Positions 1-6,643 of a stretch of DNA of 24,401 bases are shown here, piece by piece. The stretch comes from Novosphingopyxis sp038234155. GTDB taxonomy: Bacteria; Pseudomonadota; Alphaproteobacteria; Sphingomonadales; Sphingomonadaceae. How positions within the stretch are numbered: position 1 is the stretch's first letter; each line of letters starts with the position of its first letter. A program made the position numbers and the translations under genes. Location of the stretch: the NCBI GenBank assembly GCA_038234155.1, contig JBBSUT010000018.1, forward strand, positions 1 to 24,401, written 5' to 3'. Below the pieces are notes generated by a model. That model worked only from the letters and a program-made list of their open reading frames with translations. It did not search any database and had not been told where the DNA came from.

Positions 1-78
1 ATCGCTGGCATGGGCGGCCTTACCTGGATGTCCATCGGCGCGTTCATCATGGCCAAGATGGTCAGCTTCGAAATCTGA
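1..78 (+). CDS. tadB: TadB C-terminus (partial), type II secretion F-family protein
   Basis: Only the last 25 codons and the stop are present; the gene starts before the window. The tail is a hydrophobic glycine/methionine-rich segment (GMGGLTWMSIGAF) ending in MVSFEI. This resembles the last membrane helix and end of TadB-type inner-membrane platform proteins of tight-adherence (Flp/Tad) pili. The identification leans on the tadC gene that follows 13 bases later on the same strand, because tadB-tadC is the usual order in tad loci. Membership of the F family is well supported by context; the symbol itself is inferred. Confidence 0.75.
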   Translation: MAGMGGLTWMSIGAFIMAKMVSFEI

Positions 79-91
79 GGAACGGTTGACC

Positions 92-1087
92 ATGAACCCC
101 ACCACCGGCCCGACCCTTCTGGGCGTCGACGTTTTCGCAGTCGCCACCATCCTGGCAGGGGTGGCCGCGCTGGCTGTATTCTTCGCGATCTACGCCGCGG
201 TCACCGTTAGCGATCCCATGGCCAAGCGCGTCAAGGCGCTGAACGAAAGGCGCGAGCAGTTGAAGGCGGGCATCACGGCATCGACCGCCAAGAAGCGCGC
301 CAAACTGGTCCGCAACAGCGAGTCGACCGATCGCATGCGGTTCATCTTGGAGAAGTTCAAGGTTCTGCAGGACAGCCAGCTGACGGCGGCGCAAAAGAAG
401 CTGGCGCAGGCCGGTTGGCGCTCCAAGGAATTGGCGATCACCGTCATCTTTGCCCGCATGATGCTGCCAATTGTGATCGGCGGCGGCGCGGCGGCGGCGA
501 TATATGTCTTTGGTTGGCTGGGCGACTGGTCCGAACTCAAACGCTTCGGCGTATTCGCGATCGCTTTGATCGGCAGCTACAAAGCGCCCGACATCTATAT
601 CAGCAACGCTGTTACAAAACGCACGTCCGCCATCCGCAAGGGCCTGCCGGACGCGCTCGATCTGCTCGTGATCTGCGCCGAGGCTGGCTTGACCGTGGAC
701 GCAGCCTTCGGCCGCGTCGCGCGCGAACTGGGCCGCGGCTATCCCGAACTGGGCGACGAGTTCACGCTGACCGCGATCGAACTAGGTTTTCTGACCGAAC
801 GCCGCCAGGCCTTTGAAAATCTGGCCTATCGCGTGAACCTGGACGCCATCAAGGGCGTGGTAACCACCATGATCCAGACCGAAAAATACGGCACGCCGTT
901 GGCATCCGCCCTGCGCGTCCTCTCCGCCGAGTTCCGCAACGAGCGCATGATGCGCGCAGAGGAAAAGGCCGCGCGCCTTCCAGCGATCATGACGGTTCCG
1001 CTGATCCTGTTCATCCTGCCGGTGCTGTTCATCGTCATTCTGGGCCCGGCCGCCTGTTCGATCTCCGATGCGTTCGCTACTCCTTGA
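92..1087 (+). CDS. tadC: TadC, type II secretion F-family pilus platform protein
   Basis: A 331-residue inner-membrane protein with a membrane segment near residues 12-35, a cytoplasmic basic stretch, a hydrophobic pair around 115-165, the GSPF/TadC core (GLPDALDLLVICAEAGLT) and a last helix near the C-terminus (MTVPLILFILPVLFIVILGP). In tad systems TadC pairs with TadB to form the platform that the TadA ATPase acts on during Flp pilus assembly. ATG at 92 is preferred to the TTG at 86 because GAGGA at 77-81 lies 10 bases before the ATG but only 4 before the TTG. It directly follows tadB and is probably co-transcribed. Length and order are normal for the family. Confidence 0.9.
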   Translation: MNPTTGPTLLGVDVFAVATILAGVAALAVFFAIYAAVTVSDPMAKRVKALNERREQLKAGITASTAKKRAKLVRNSESTDRMRFILEKFKVLQDSQLTAAQKKLAQAGWRSKELAITVIFARMMLPIVIGGGAAAAIYVFGWLGDWSELKRFGVFAIALIGSYKAPDIYISNAVTKRTSAIRKGLPDALDLLVICAEAGLTVDAAFGRVARELGRGYPELGDEFTLTAIELGFLTERRQAFENLAYRVNLDAIKGVVTTMIQTEKYGTPLASALRVLSAEFRNERMMRAEEKAARLPAIMTVPLILFILPVLFIVILGPAACSISDAFATP

Positions 1088-1164
1088 CGGGCATCCGCTG
1101 CGCCTGTTCAGCCGTAGGACATTCGCAAACGTCCATAACGAATGGTAGCCAACCGGAGATTGCC

Positions 1165-1587
1165 GTGCAGACCATGAAGACCATCTTCGCCATATTGGCA
1201 ACGATAGCACTTGCCGCGCCAGTTTTTGCCGCGCAGCCGGTGACCGGCCAGTGGCTGACGCAGGACAAGGATGCCATTGTCGAGATTGCCCCTTGCGGAG
1301 CCAGTCTTTGCGGCAAGGTCGTAAAATTTCTCAAGACACCGCCCCAGGGCATCGATCAGCGCGACACTAGAAATCCCGACAAGTCGCTGCGCAGCCGTAA
1401 GCTGCTTGGGCTGCCAGTGCTGACCGGTTTTAAGCAAGACGGCGACGAATGGCGCGGTTCGATCTACGATCCTAAGAAGGGCAAAACCTACCGATCGTTG
1501 CTGCAGCGCCAAACCAACGGCAAGCTGCAGGTCAAGGGCTGTATTGGCCCGTTCTGCCAGTCGCAGATCTGGACCAAGGCCAACTGA
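1165..1587 (+). CDS. Exported DUF2147 domain protein
   Basis: A 140-residue protein with an N-terminal signal peptide (about residues 4-20, MKTIFAILATIALAAPVFA, cleavage after AFA-type motif) and a DUF2147 domain. The hallmarks visible are the GQWLTQDKDAIVEIAPC opening, ASLCGKVV, and the late CIGPFCQSQIW segment. The paired cysteines suggest a disulfide-stabilised lipocalin-like periplasmic domain; the role of the family is not established. The start is taken as GTG at 1165, because GGAG at 1155-1158 sits 6 bases before it. The ATG at 1174 would be 15 bases away and would shorten the N-terminus by three residues. It lies 77 bases after tadC with no terminator in between, so read-through is possible, but no functional link to pili is evident. 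Confidence 0.85.
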   Translation: MQTMKTIFAILATIALAAPVFAAQPVTGQWLTQDKDAIVEIAPCGASLCGKVVKFLKTPPQGIDQRDTRNPDKSLRSRKLLGLPVLTGFKQDGDEWRGSIYDPKKGKTYRSLLQRQTNGKLQVKGCIGPFCQSQIWTKAN

Positions 1588-1609
1588 CCGCCCACACTGC
1601 TAAAGATAG

Positions 1610-1645
1610 GAAAAAGCTCCCGGCGTAAAAACCGCGGGCTTTTTA
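1610..1645. terminator. Bidirectional intrinsic terminator
   Basis: An inverted repeat pairs AAAAAGC..CCGG with CCG.GGGCTTTTT around an 8-base loop, with one internal mismatch. The A-run on one side and T-run on the other give a U-tract in both directions. It sits between the converging DUF2147 gene and racemase gene and can end both transcripts. Confidence 0.8.
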
Positions 1646-1650
1646 ATCTA

Positions 1651-2340
1651 CTAGCCCAGAATCCAGTCGACCGCAGCGTCGGCATGGATTTCGGTGCTGT
1701 CGTAGATCGGCAGGACGTTAGCCCGCGTATCCACGATCAGCTCCAGCTCGGTACAGCCGAGCACGATCGCCTTCACGCCGGTCTTGTCGATGTCGGCGAT
1801 GAAGGTTTTGAGCGTGCGCTGTGCATCGCGTTTCACTTTGCCCTTCATCAGTTCGTCGTAGATAATACGGTCAATCTCGTCCGCGCGCTCCATGTCAGGG
1901 GGCAGCAGCGACACACCATGCTCGATAAGGCGCTGGCGATACCAGGCTTCGACCATCACGTTCCGTGTGCCGATCAACGCGGCGCTGGTCACCCCGTCCG
2001 CCTTCATCTTGAGGCCGATGGCGTCGGCAATGTGGATGACTGGTATCGAAACTGATCCGGCCACTTGGTCGTACACTTTGTGCATGCTGTTGGCGGCGAT
2101 ACAGATCGCGGTCGCACCGGCCGCCTCGGTGCGCTTGGCTGCTGCGGACAGGATATCGGCTGCCTCTTGCCAGGCTGCCTGGTCCTTGGTGCGAATCAAG
2201 CCGTTGAAATCCAGGCTTTCCACGACCATGGGCGCCGAGAAATCATGCCCCCGAGCCTTTTGCACTTGGCTATTGATGCGGCGATAATAGAGCTCGGTCG
2301 AAACCCAGCTCATCCCGCCGATGAGACCGATCTTGCGCAT
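1651..2340 (-). CDS. Aspartate/glutamate racemase family protein (YgeA-like)
   Basis: About 229 residues. It opens with KIGLIGGMSWVSTELYYRRIN and has HIADAIG, LIGTRNVM and the second active-site segment VLGCTEL, all matching the YgeA-type broad racemase branch of the Asp/Glu racemase superfamily. These enzymes need no PLP and use two opposed residues; in the E. coli YgeA enzyme these are a Thr in the CTNTMH segment and a Cys in GCTE. Here the Cys is present (C197 counted from the upstream ATG at 2343), but the first segment reads CIAANSMH, putting Ala at the Thr/Cys position. Racemase activity is therefore uncertain; a lyase, isomerase or decarboxylase of the same fold is possible. ATG at 2340 is preferred because AGGAA at 2344-2348 is too close to the ATG at 2343. 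It lies about 37 bases after pntB on the same strand, so it is probably co-transcribed. Confidence 0.85.
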   Translation of the reverse strand: MRKIGLIGGMSWVSTELYYRRINSQVQKARGHDFSAPMVVESLDFNGLIRTKDQAAWQEAADILSAAAKRTEAAGATAICIAANSMHKVYDQVAGSVSIPVIHIADAIGLKMKADGVTSAALIGTRNVMVEAWYRQRLIEHGVSLLPPDMERADEIDRIIYDELMKGKVKRDAQRTLKTFIADIDKTGVKAIVLGCTELELIVDTRANVLPIYDSTEIHADAAVDWILG

Positions 2341-2377
2341 CATTTCCTAACCCCGGGGCACCCGGAAACCCAAAGGG

Positions 2378-3835
2378 TCAGTCGAGCGCCTTAACGATCT
2401 CCTCGCACATTTTTTTGGCGTCGGAGAGCAACATCATCGTGTTGTCGCGGTAGAAGACCTCATTGTCCACCCCCGCATAACCCACGCCGCCCATCGATCG
2501 CTTAATGAACAGCACGGTCTTGGCCTTTTCCACGTCGAGCACGGGCATGCCATAAATAGGCGACGTCTTGTCGGTCTTGGCCGCCGGATTGGTAACGTCG
2601 TTGGCGCCGATGACGAAGGCCACATCTGCTTGGGCGAACTCGCTGTTGATGTCCTCCAGCTCAAACACATCGTCATAAGGCACGTTTGCTTCGGCCAGCA
2701 GCACATTCATGTGGCCCGGCATACGGCCCGCGACGGGATGGATCGCGAACTTGACGGACACGCCGTTCGCCTTCAGCACGTCGGTCATTTCGCGCAGCGC
2801 GTGCTGGGCCTGCGCTACGGCCATGCCGTAACCGGGAACGATGATGACGGTTTCGGCCTGTTTCAGCAGAAAGGCCGCGTCTTCCGCGCTACCGCGCTTC
2901 CACGGACGGTCGATCTTCTCGCCCCCGCCATCATCGCCGCCGCTCTGCGCACCGAAACCGCCAGCGATCACGCTGATGAAGCTGCGATTCATCGCCCGGC
3001 ACATGATATAGCTCAGGATCGCGCCCGAACTGCCGACCAGCGCACCGGTTACGATCATGGCGGTATTGCCCAGCGTGAAGCCCATCGCCGCGGCCGCCCA
3101 ACCGGAATAGCTGTTCAGCATCGAGACCACGACGGGCATATCGGCCCCGCCGATCGGCACGATCAGCAGAAAGCCGATGGCAAAGGCCAACAGAACTATG
3201 ACCGGGAAATAGAACCCGTCGCCAGCGCCCATGCCTGGCGCCGCCGTATACAGGCCGACGAGCAGCAGAATGCCGATCAATACACCCAGATTGATGATGT
3301 GCCGCCCGGGCAACAGGATCGGTGATCCCGACATGTTGCCGTTTAGTTTCAAAAAGGCGATTACCGATCCGGAAAAGGTGATCGCGCCAATCGCTGCGCC
3401 CAGCGCCATTTCGACGCGGCTAACGCTCAGGATCGTGCCGTCCGCCCCCAGGATACCGAAGCTGGCTGGATTGAGGAACGCCGCACCGGCAACCAACACA
3501 GCGGCAAGACCGACGAGGCTGTGGAACGCGGCGACCAGCTGCGGCATCGCGGTCATCGCGATACGCCGGGCGGTTACAATGCCGATAGCCGCGCCGATAG
3601 CGATGGCGATACCAATTTCCCATATATCGGCATTCAGATGGGTCGCCAGCGTGGTGATCACGGCAATGGCCATGCCGGCCATGCCGTAGCGATTGCCCGA
3701 ACGTGCGCTCACGGGAGAACTCAGCCCGCGCAGCGCCAAAATGAAGCAGATGCCGGCCACAAGATAAGCCAGCGCCACCCAGGGATTAACGGGCGCATGG
3801 GCACCGGCGGCGGCGGTCAGAAGTGGCACCATCAT
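2378..3835 (-). CDS. pntB: NAD(P) transhydrogenase subunit beta
   Basis: A 485-residue subunit of the proton-translocating transhydrogenase, which couples proton entry to hydride transfer from NADH to NADP+ in the inner membrane. The N-terminal two thirds hold many membrane helices (domain II). The C-terminal ~180 residues form the NADP(H)-binding domain III, with IIVPGYGMAVAQAQ, HPVAGRMPGHMNVLLAEA, GANDVTNPAA and KRSMGGVGYAGVDN. The last loop has one residue more than the E. coli form (KRSMNTGYAG), which I take as lineage variation. AAGGAG lies 5 bases before the ATG at 3835. The gene starts inside the pntAb stop (ATGA, 3832-3835), which implies translational coupling. Confidence 0.97.
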   Translation of the reverse strand: MMVPLLTAAAGAHAPVNPWVALAYLVAGICFILALRGLSSPVSARSGNRYGMAGMAIAVITTLATHLNADIWEIGIAIAIGAAIGIVTARRIAMTAMPQLVAAFHSLVGLAAVLVAGAAFLNPASFGILGADGTILSVSRVEMALGAAIGAITFSGSVIAFLKLNGNMSGSPILLPGRHIINLGVLIGILLLVGLYTAAPGMGAGDGFYFPVIVLLAFAIGFLLIVPIGGADMPVVVSMLNSYSGWAAAAMGFTLGNTAMIVTGALVGSSGAILSYIMCRAMNRSFISVIAGGFGAQSGGDDGGGEKIDRPWKRGSAEDAAFLLKQAETVIIVPGYGMAVAQAQHALREMTDVLKANGVSVKFAIHPVAGRMPGHMNVLLAEANVPYDDVFELEDINSEFAQADVAFVIGANDVTNPAAKTDKTSPIYGMPVLDVEKAKTVLFIKRSMGGVGYAGVDNEVFYRDNTMMLLSDAKKMCEEIVKALD

Positions 3836-4116
3836 TTGCGCTCCTTCTTTTTATACATCGCGAGCATGCGCTCGGTTACCGCAAATCCGCCGAAGATATT
3901 GATGCTTGCCAGAACCACGGCGGCCAAACCGAGCCATTTGGCGCCGGGCACGGCCGCAGCGGCGCTCGCGATCAGCGCGCCTACAATGATGACCGAGGAG
4001 ATCGCGTTGGTGACCGCCATCAGCGGGGTGTGCAACGCCGGGGTTACCGACCACACCACATAATAGCCTACGAAACAGGCCAATATGAAGATCGATAGGA
4101 TGGAGATAAAATCCAT
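3832..4116 (-). CDS. pntAb: NAD(P) transhydrogenase alpha subunit, membrane part
   Basis: A 94-residue membrane protein corresponding to the C-terminal membrane domain of a one-piece PntA. It begins MDFISILSIFILACFVGYYV and contains the conserved WSVTPALHTPLMAVTNAISS segment, two more hydrophobic helices and a short basic tail (MYKKKERK). The split into pntAa and pntAb is typical of alphaproteobacteria. ATG at 4116 is chosen because GAGG at 4124-4127 is 7 bases upstream and the family starts here; the open frame runs 19 codons further without support. It overlaps pntB by four bases. It is separated from pntAa by about 1 kb holding a fasciclin gene, which is unusual (see findings). Confidence 0.95.
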   Translation of the reverse strand: MDFISILSIFILACFVGYYVVWSVTPALHTPLMAVTNAISSVIIVGALIASAAAAVPGAKWLGLAAVVLASINIFGGFAVTERMLAMYKKKERK

Positions 4117-4255
4117 TGGCGCGCCTCGATATTGCTGATGTTTCGCTTGCCGCCCTTGTTGCAAAGCCTGCAAGCCCTGTCGAGCAGCGATATGTCGAGC
4201 GGCAATCTGCCAAGCAATGATAGCACCCCGTGCTTTCCTGTGCCAAACGCCAAAA
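4117..4255 (-). promoter_or_regulatory. Upstream region of pntAb-pntB with repeats
   Basis: A fasciclin-gene terminator lies to its right, so pntAb-pntB must have a promoter here or depend on read-through. The region holds an exact 8-base direct repeat TGTCGAGC (4178-4185 and 4193-4200, 7 bases apart) and an inverted repeat TTGCA-N5-TGCAA (4159-4173). A poor sigma-70-like pair on the minus strand (TTGCTT, 17 bases, CATATC) overlaps the direct repeat. None of this proves a promoter; the need for one is inferred from gene layout. Confidence 0.3.
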
Positions 4256-4285
4256 CGCCCGGCCTCGAGGGAGACCGGGCGTTCT
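4252..4285 (-). terminator. Intrinsic terminator after the fasciclin gene
   Basis: A 9-base stem AACGCCCGG/CCGGGCGTT (4254-4262 with 4275-4283) encloses a 12-base loop and is followed on the minus strand by a short T-run (TTTT). It lies about 45 bases past the fasciclin stop codon. The U-tract is short, so termination may be partial. Confidence 0.6.
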
Positions 4286-4326
4286 TTCCGCGGGCGATGG
4301 GGGACGTAACCGCCCGCTGAAAAGGC

Positions 4327-4926
4327 TTACATGCTGGGCAGAAGTACGCCATTCACGACGTGGATGATGCCGTTGGACTGCATTACGTCAGCCTGCGTTA
4401 CCGTGGCAGCGCCGCCGCCGACGCCGGTGGCGACCACGGCATTGCCCTGCATACGGAAGGTAAGCTTTTCACCTTCGACCGTGGTGTAGGTGGCCGTGCC
4501 GCCGCCTGCGCGGATCTTGGCCATGATGTCGGATGCCGAAACGCGGCCCGGTACCACATGATAGGTCAATACCTTCTGCAGCTTGGCCTTGTTGGCGGGC
4601 ATCAGCAGCGTATCGACCGTGCCTGCAGGCAGGGCGTCAAACGCCGAATTGGTCGGTGCGAAAACCGTGAACGGACCCGGCCCCGACAGGGTCTCGACGA
4701 GACCCGCGGCCTTCACGGCGGCAACGAGCGTGGTGTGGACATTGCTGTTGACCGCATTCTCGATAATGTTGCGGGTCGGGTACATTGCTGCCCCGCCAAC
4801 CATCACGGTGCTGTTTGCGCTGGCATTAGTGGAAGTGGCCATGCCATCATCCATGCCCATATTCTGACAGCCTGCCAGAGCCAGGCCAGAAACGGCCGCA
4901 GCGGCGAGTAAAATCTGATTTTTCAC
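4327..4926 (-). CDS. Fasciclin (FAS1) domain lipoprotein
   Basis: A 199-residue exported protein. Residues 1-20 are a lipoprotein signal with lipobox LALAGC (Cys20). A Ser/Thr/Asn-rich linker follows, then one FAS1 domain from about residue 52. FAS1 hallmarks are TLVAAVKAAGLVETLSGPGPFTVFAPTNSAF, LTYHVVPGRV and the closing ATVTQADVMQSNGIIHVVNGVLLP. FAS1 domains usually serve in surface adhesion or protein-protein contacts; the role of bacterial single-domain forms is mostly unknown. The start is GTG at 4926, with AGGAG 7 bases upstream. It lies between pntAa and pntAb, with 178 bases on one side and 210 bases plus a terminator on the other, so it looks like an independent unit inserted in a conserved operon. 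Confidence 0.93.
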   Translation of the reverse strand: MKNQILLAAAAVSGLALAGCQNMGMDDGMATSTNASANSTVMVGGAAMYPTRNIIENAVNSNVHTTLVAAVKAAGLVETLSGPGPFTVFAPTNSAFDALPAGTVDTLLMPANKAKLQKVLTYHVVPGRVSASDIMAKIRAGGGTATYTTVEGEKLTFRMQGNAVVATGVGGGAATVTQADVMQSNGIIHVVNGVLLPSM

Positions 4927-5104
4927 GAATATTCTCCTGAACTTATTTGCCCCAACCTTCAGGTAGAACTACGAAGCTCAGGCAGATTAAGTTGCGCGCC
5001 GAATATTTAATTGCGGGTCCGGATCAATCTCGGTCCTGGCGCGTCGTCTAGATCCTTGCACGGCCCGAGAAGGCCGCAAAGAGCCGCGCGCAATGCCGTG
5101 CCGG
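4927..5104. other. Gene-free gap between pntAa and the fasciclin gene
   Basis: 178 bases with an AT-richer core (about 4980-5015, including ATATTTAATT) that could hold the fasciclin promoter. I found no convincing -35/-10 pair, no GGAAC-type stress-sigma site and no clear terminator for pntAa. Confidence 0.3.
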
Positions 5105-6241
5105 TCAGCTGGCTAGCAGCCGCTCGCTTACAACCTTGCCGTCCTTGGTCACGCGTATGCCCTTGATCAGTTCGTCATCGTCAGGAAATACGGGGTGATC
5201 GGCATCGTCAGCCCAGAATGCCTTGATAAAGTTGTACAAGTTGCGCGAAAATAGCGCCGACGTGTCCGCCGCCATGGTAGATGACATGTCGCGCGCTCCA
5301 ACAATGGTCACCCGGTGGCGCTTGACCGCTTCTCCGGCCACCGCGCCTTCTACATTGCCGCCCTGCTCCGCTGCCAGATCGATGATCACACTGCCTGCGC
5401 GCATGCTGGCAATCTGCGCGTCACTGATCAGTCGCGGCGCTGCGCGACCGGGGATCAACGCCGTCGTGATCACGATATCCTGTTTGGCGATGTGATCGGA
5501 CACCAGCGCAGCTTGGGCCTGCTTATATTCGTCCGACATCTCGGTGGCATAACCGCCGGATCCTTCGCCCTCGATTCCGGCGACATCCTCAACGAAGATC
5601 GGTTTGGCGCCGAGCGACTTGATCTGTTCCTTGGTGGCGGAACGCACATCCGTGGCGCTCACCTGCGCCCCCAGCCGCTTGGCCGTGGCGATGGCCTGCA
5701 GCCCGGCCACGCCCACGCCCATGACAAATACCCGCGCGGCTGATACCGTTCCGGCAGCGGTCATCATCATCGGGAAAGCCCTGCCGTAATGCTGCGCGGC
5801 ATCCAGCACCGCCTTATATCCGTTGAGATTGGACTGCGACGACAGGATATCCATCGATTGCGCGCGGGTGATGCGCGGCATGAATTCCATAGCCAGCGCA
5901 TCGATCCCGGCACCGGCATAACCGTCAATCCGCGCCCGCTGCCCGAACGGATCAAGCGATGCGGCCAGCATGGCTCCGGGTTTGGCTCCAGCAAGCGCGT
6001 CTGCATCCGGCCCCTGAACGGCCAGCACCATATCGGCGTCAGCCAGAACGGATGCGCGGTCGCCCACTTCGGCCCCCGCATCGCGATATGCACCGTCATC
6101 GACCGTTGCTTCCAGCCCCGCCCCGCTTTCAACCGCTACCAACGCGCCGAGCGCGGAAAGCTTTTTCACAGTTTCGGGAACGGCGGCCACGCGGCGTTCA
6201 CCCGGAGCAGTTTCTTTCAGGACGGCAATCTTGAAGGCCAT
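5105..6241 (-). CDS. pntAa: NAD(P) transhydrogenase alpha subunit, NAD-binding part
   Basis: A 378-residue soluble domain I protein that binds NAD(H) on the cytoplasmic side of the transhydrogenase. It shows the alanine dehydrogenase/PNT fold: MAFKIAVLKETAPGERRVAA at the start, the segment ending in SMDILSSQSNL, the dinucleotide-binding loop VMGVGVAGLQAIATAKRLGA (about residues 173-192), QDIVITTALIPGR, and VIIDLAAEQGGN. Length fits the split alphaproteobacterial form (about 380). GAGGT lies 7 bases before the ATG and overlaps the stop of the small oxidase gene, so the two are closely coupled. Its normal partner gene pntAb is displaced by the fasciclin gene. Confidence 0.96.
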   Translation of the reverse strand: MAFKIAVLKETAPGERRVAAVPETVKKLSALGALVAVESGAGLEATVDDGAYRDAGAEVGDRASVLADADMVLAVQGPDADALAGAKPGAMLAASLDPFGQRARIDGYAGAGIDALAMEFMPRITRAQSMDILSSQSNLNGYKAVLDAAQHYGRAFPMMMTAAGTVSAARVFVMGVGVAGLQAIATAKRLGAQVSATDVRSATKEQIKSLGAKPIFVEDVAGIEGEGSGGYATEMSDEYKQAQAALVSDHIAKQDIVITTALIPGRAAPRLISDAQIASMRAGSVIIDLAAEQGGNVEGAVAGEAVKRHRVTIVGARDMSSTMAADTSALFSRNLYNFIKAFWADDADHPVFPDDDELIKGIRVTKDGKVVSERLLAS

Positions 6242-6251
6242 CGCGCCGACC

Positions 6252-6389
6252 TCAGCTGATCAAGAGTACGACGACAATCACGACGACGGCGACGATCGCC
6301 ATGGTCATCTTGGCGATGCCGAGAAAACGGCTATAGTTTTCCGTCGCCTTGGTCATGTCGTTCTCGGGATGATCGGTACCGCTTGCCAT
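6252..6389 (-). CDS. aa3-type cytochrome c oxidase subunit IV-like small protein
   Basis: A 45-residue protein: a polar N-terminus (MASGTDHPENDMTKATENYS), the segment RFLGIAKMTM and one strongly hydrophobic C-terminal helix rich in Val and Ile. This matches the short bacterial aa3-type oxidase subunit IV family, single-helix proteins seen in the crystal structure of an alphaproteobacterial oxidase. The start at 6389 has AGGA 5 bases upstream; the longer open frame to 6437 has no such support. The stop lies 10 bases before pntAa. No oxidase genes are nearby, and I recall small proteins of this family next to transhydrogenase genes in related genomes, so a direct oxidase role is not assured. 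Confidence 0.8.
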   Translation of the reverse strand: MASGTDHPENDMTKATENYSRFLGIAKMTMAIVAVVVIVVVLLIS

Positions 6390-6643
6390 GTTCGTCCTTC
6401 CGCAAATGCCTGATGTCATAATCACCCGTATCGTCAAGCGGGGCGCGGCTCAAGCGTCTCCCGCATCATGCCCCGATCGGACCTTGGCACCAACGCGTAA
6501 CCAGCCCGATACCAAACCGGTACCAGCCATATACCGCCCTCAATCGCTGTGCTGCTTAATTCGCCATTTACTGGTTTGCGTTACCACCATCGTCCATGGG
6601 TGTGATCCAACAGCAAGCCGAACGGGCTGGAGAAGAGGAACGC
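6390..6643. promoter_or_regulatory. Divergent promoter region
   Basis: About 250 bases separate the leftward oxidase-IV/pntAa unit from the rightward response regulator. On the minus strand TTGACG (6432-6437) is a fair -35 for the oxidase-IV gene, but the -10 partner is poor. On the plus strand TTAA-N7-TTTA (6556-6570) differs by one base from the CtrA consensus TTAA-N7-TTAA. No terminators are seen. Confidence 0.3.

Noticed and set aside
2630..4098. Several 90-230-codon plus-strand frames across pntB and pntAb
   Set aside because: They are antisense to strongly conserved transhydrogenase genes, and their composition is that of shadow frames.
4132..4320. A 62-codon plus-strand frame between pntAb and the fasciclin gene
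   Set aside because: It runs through the terminator stem at 4252-4285 and has no ribosome site.
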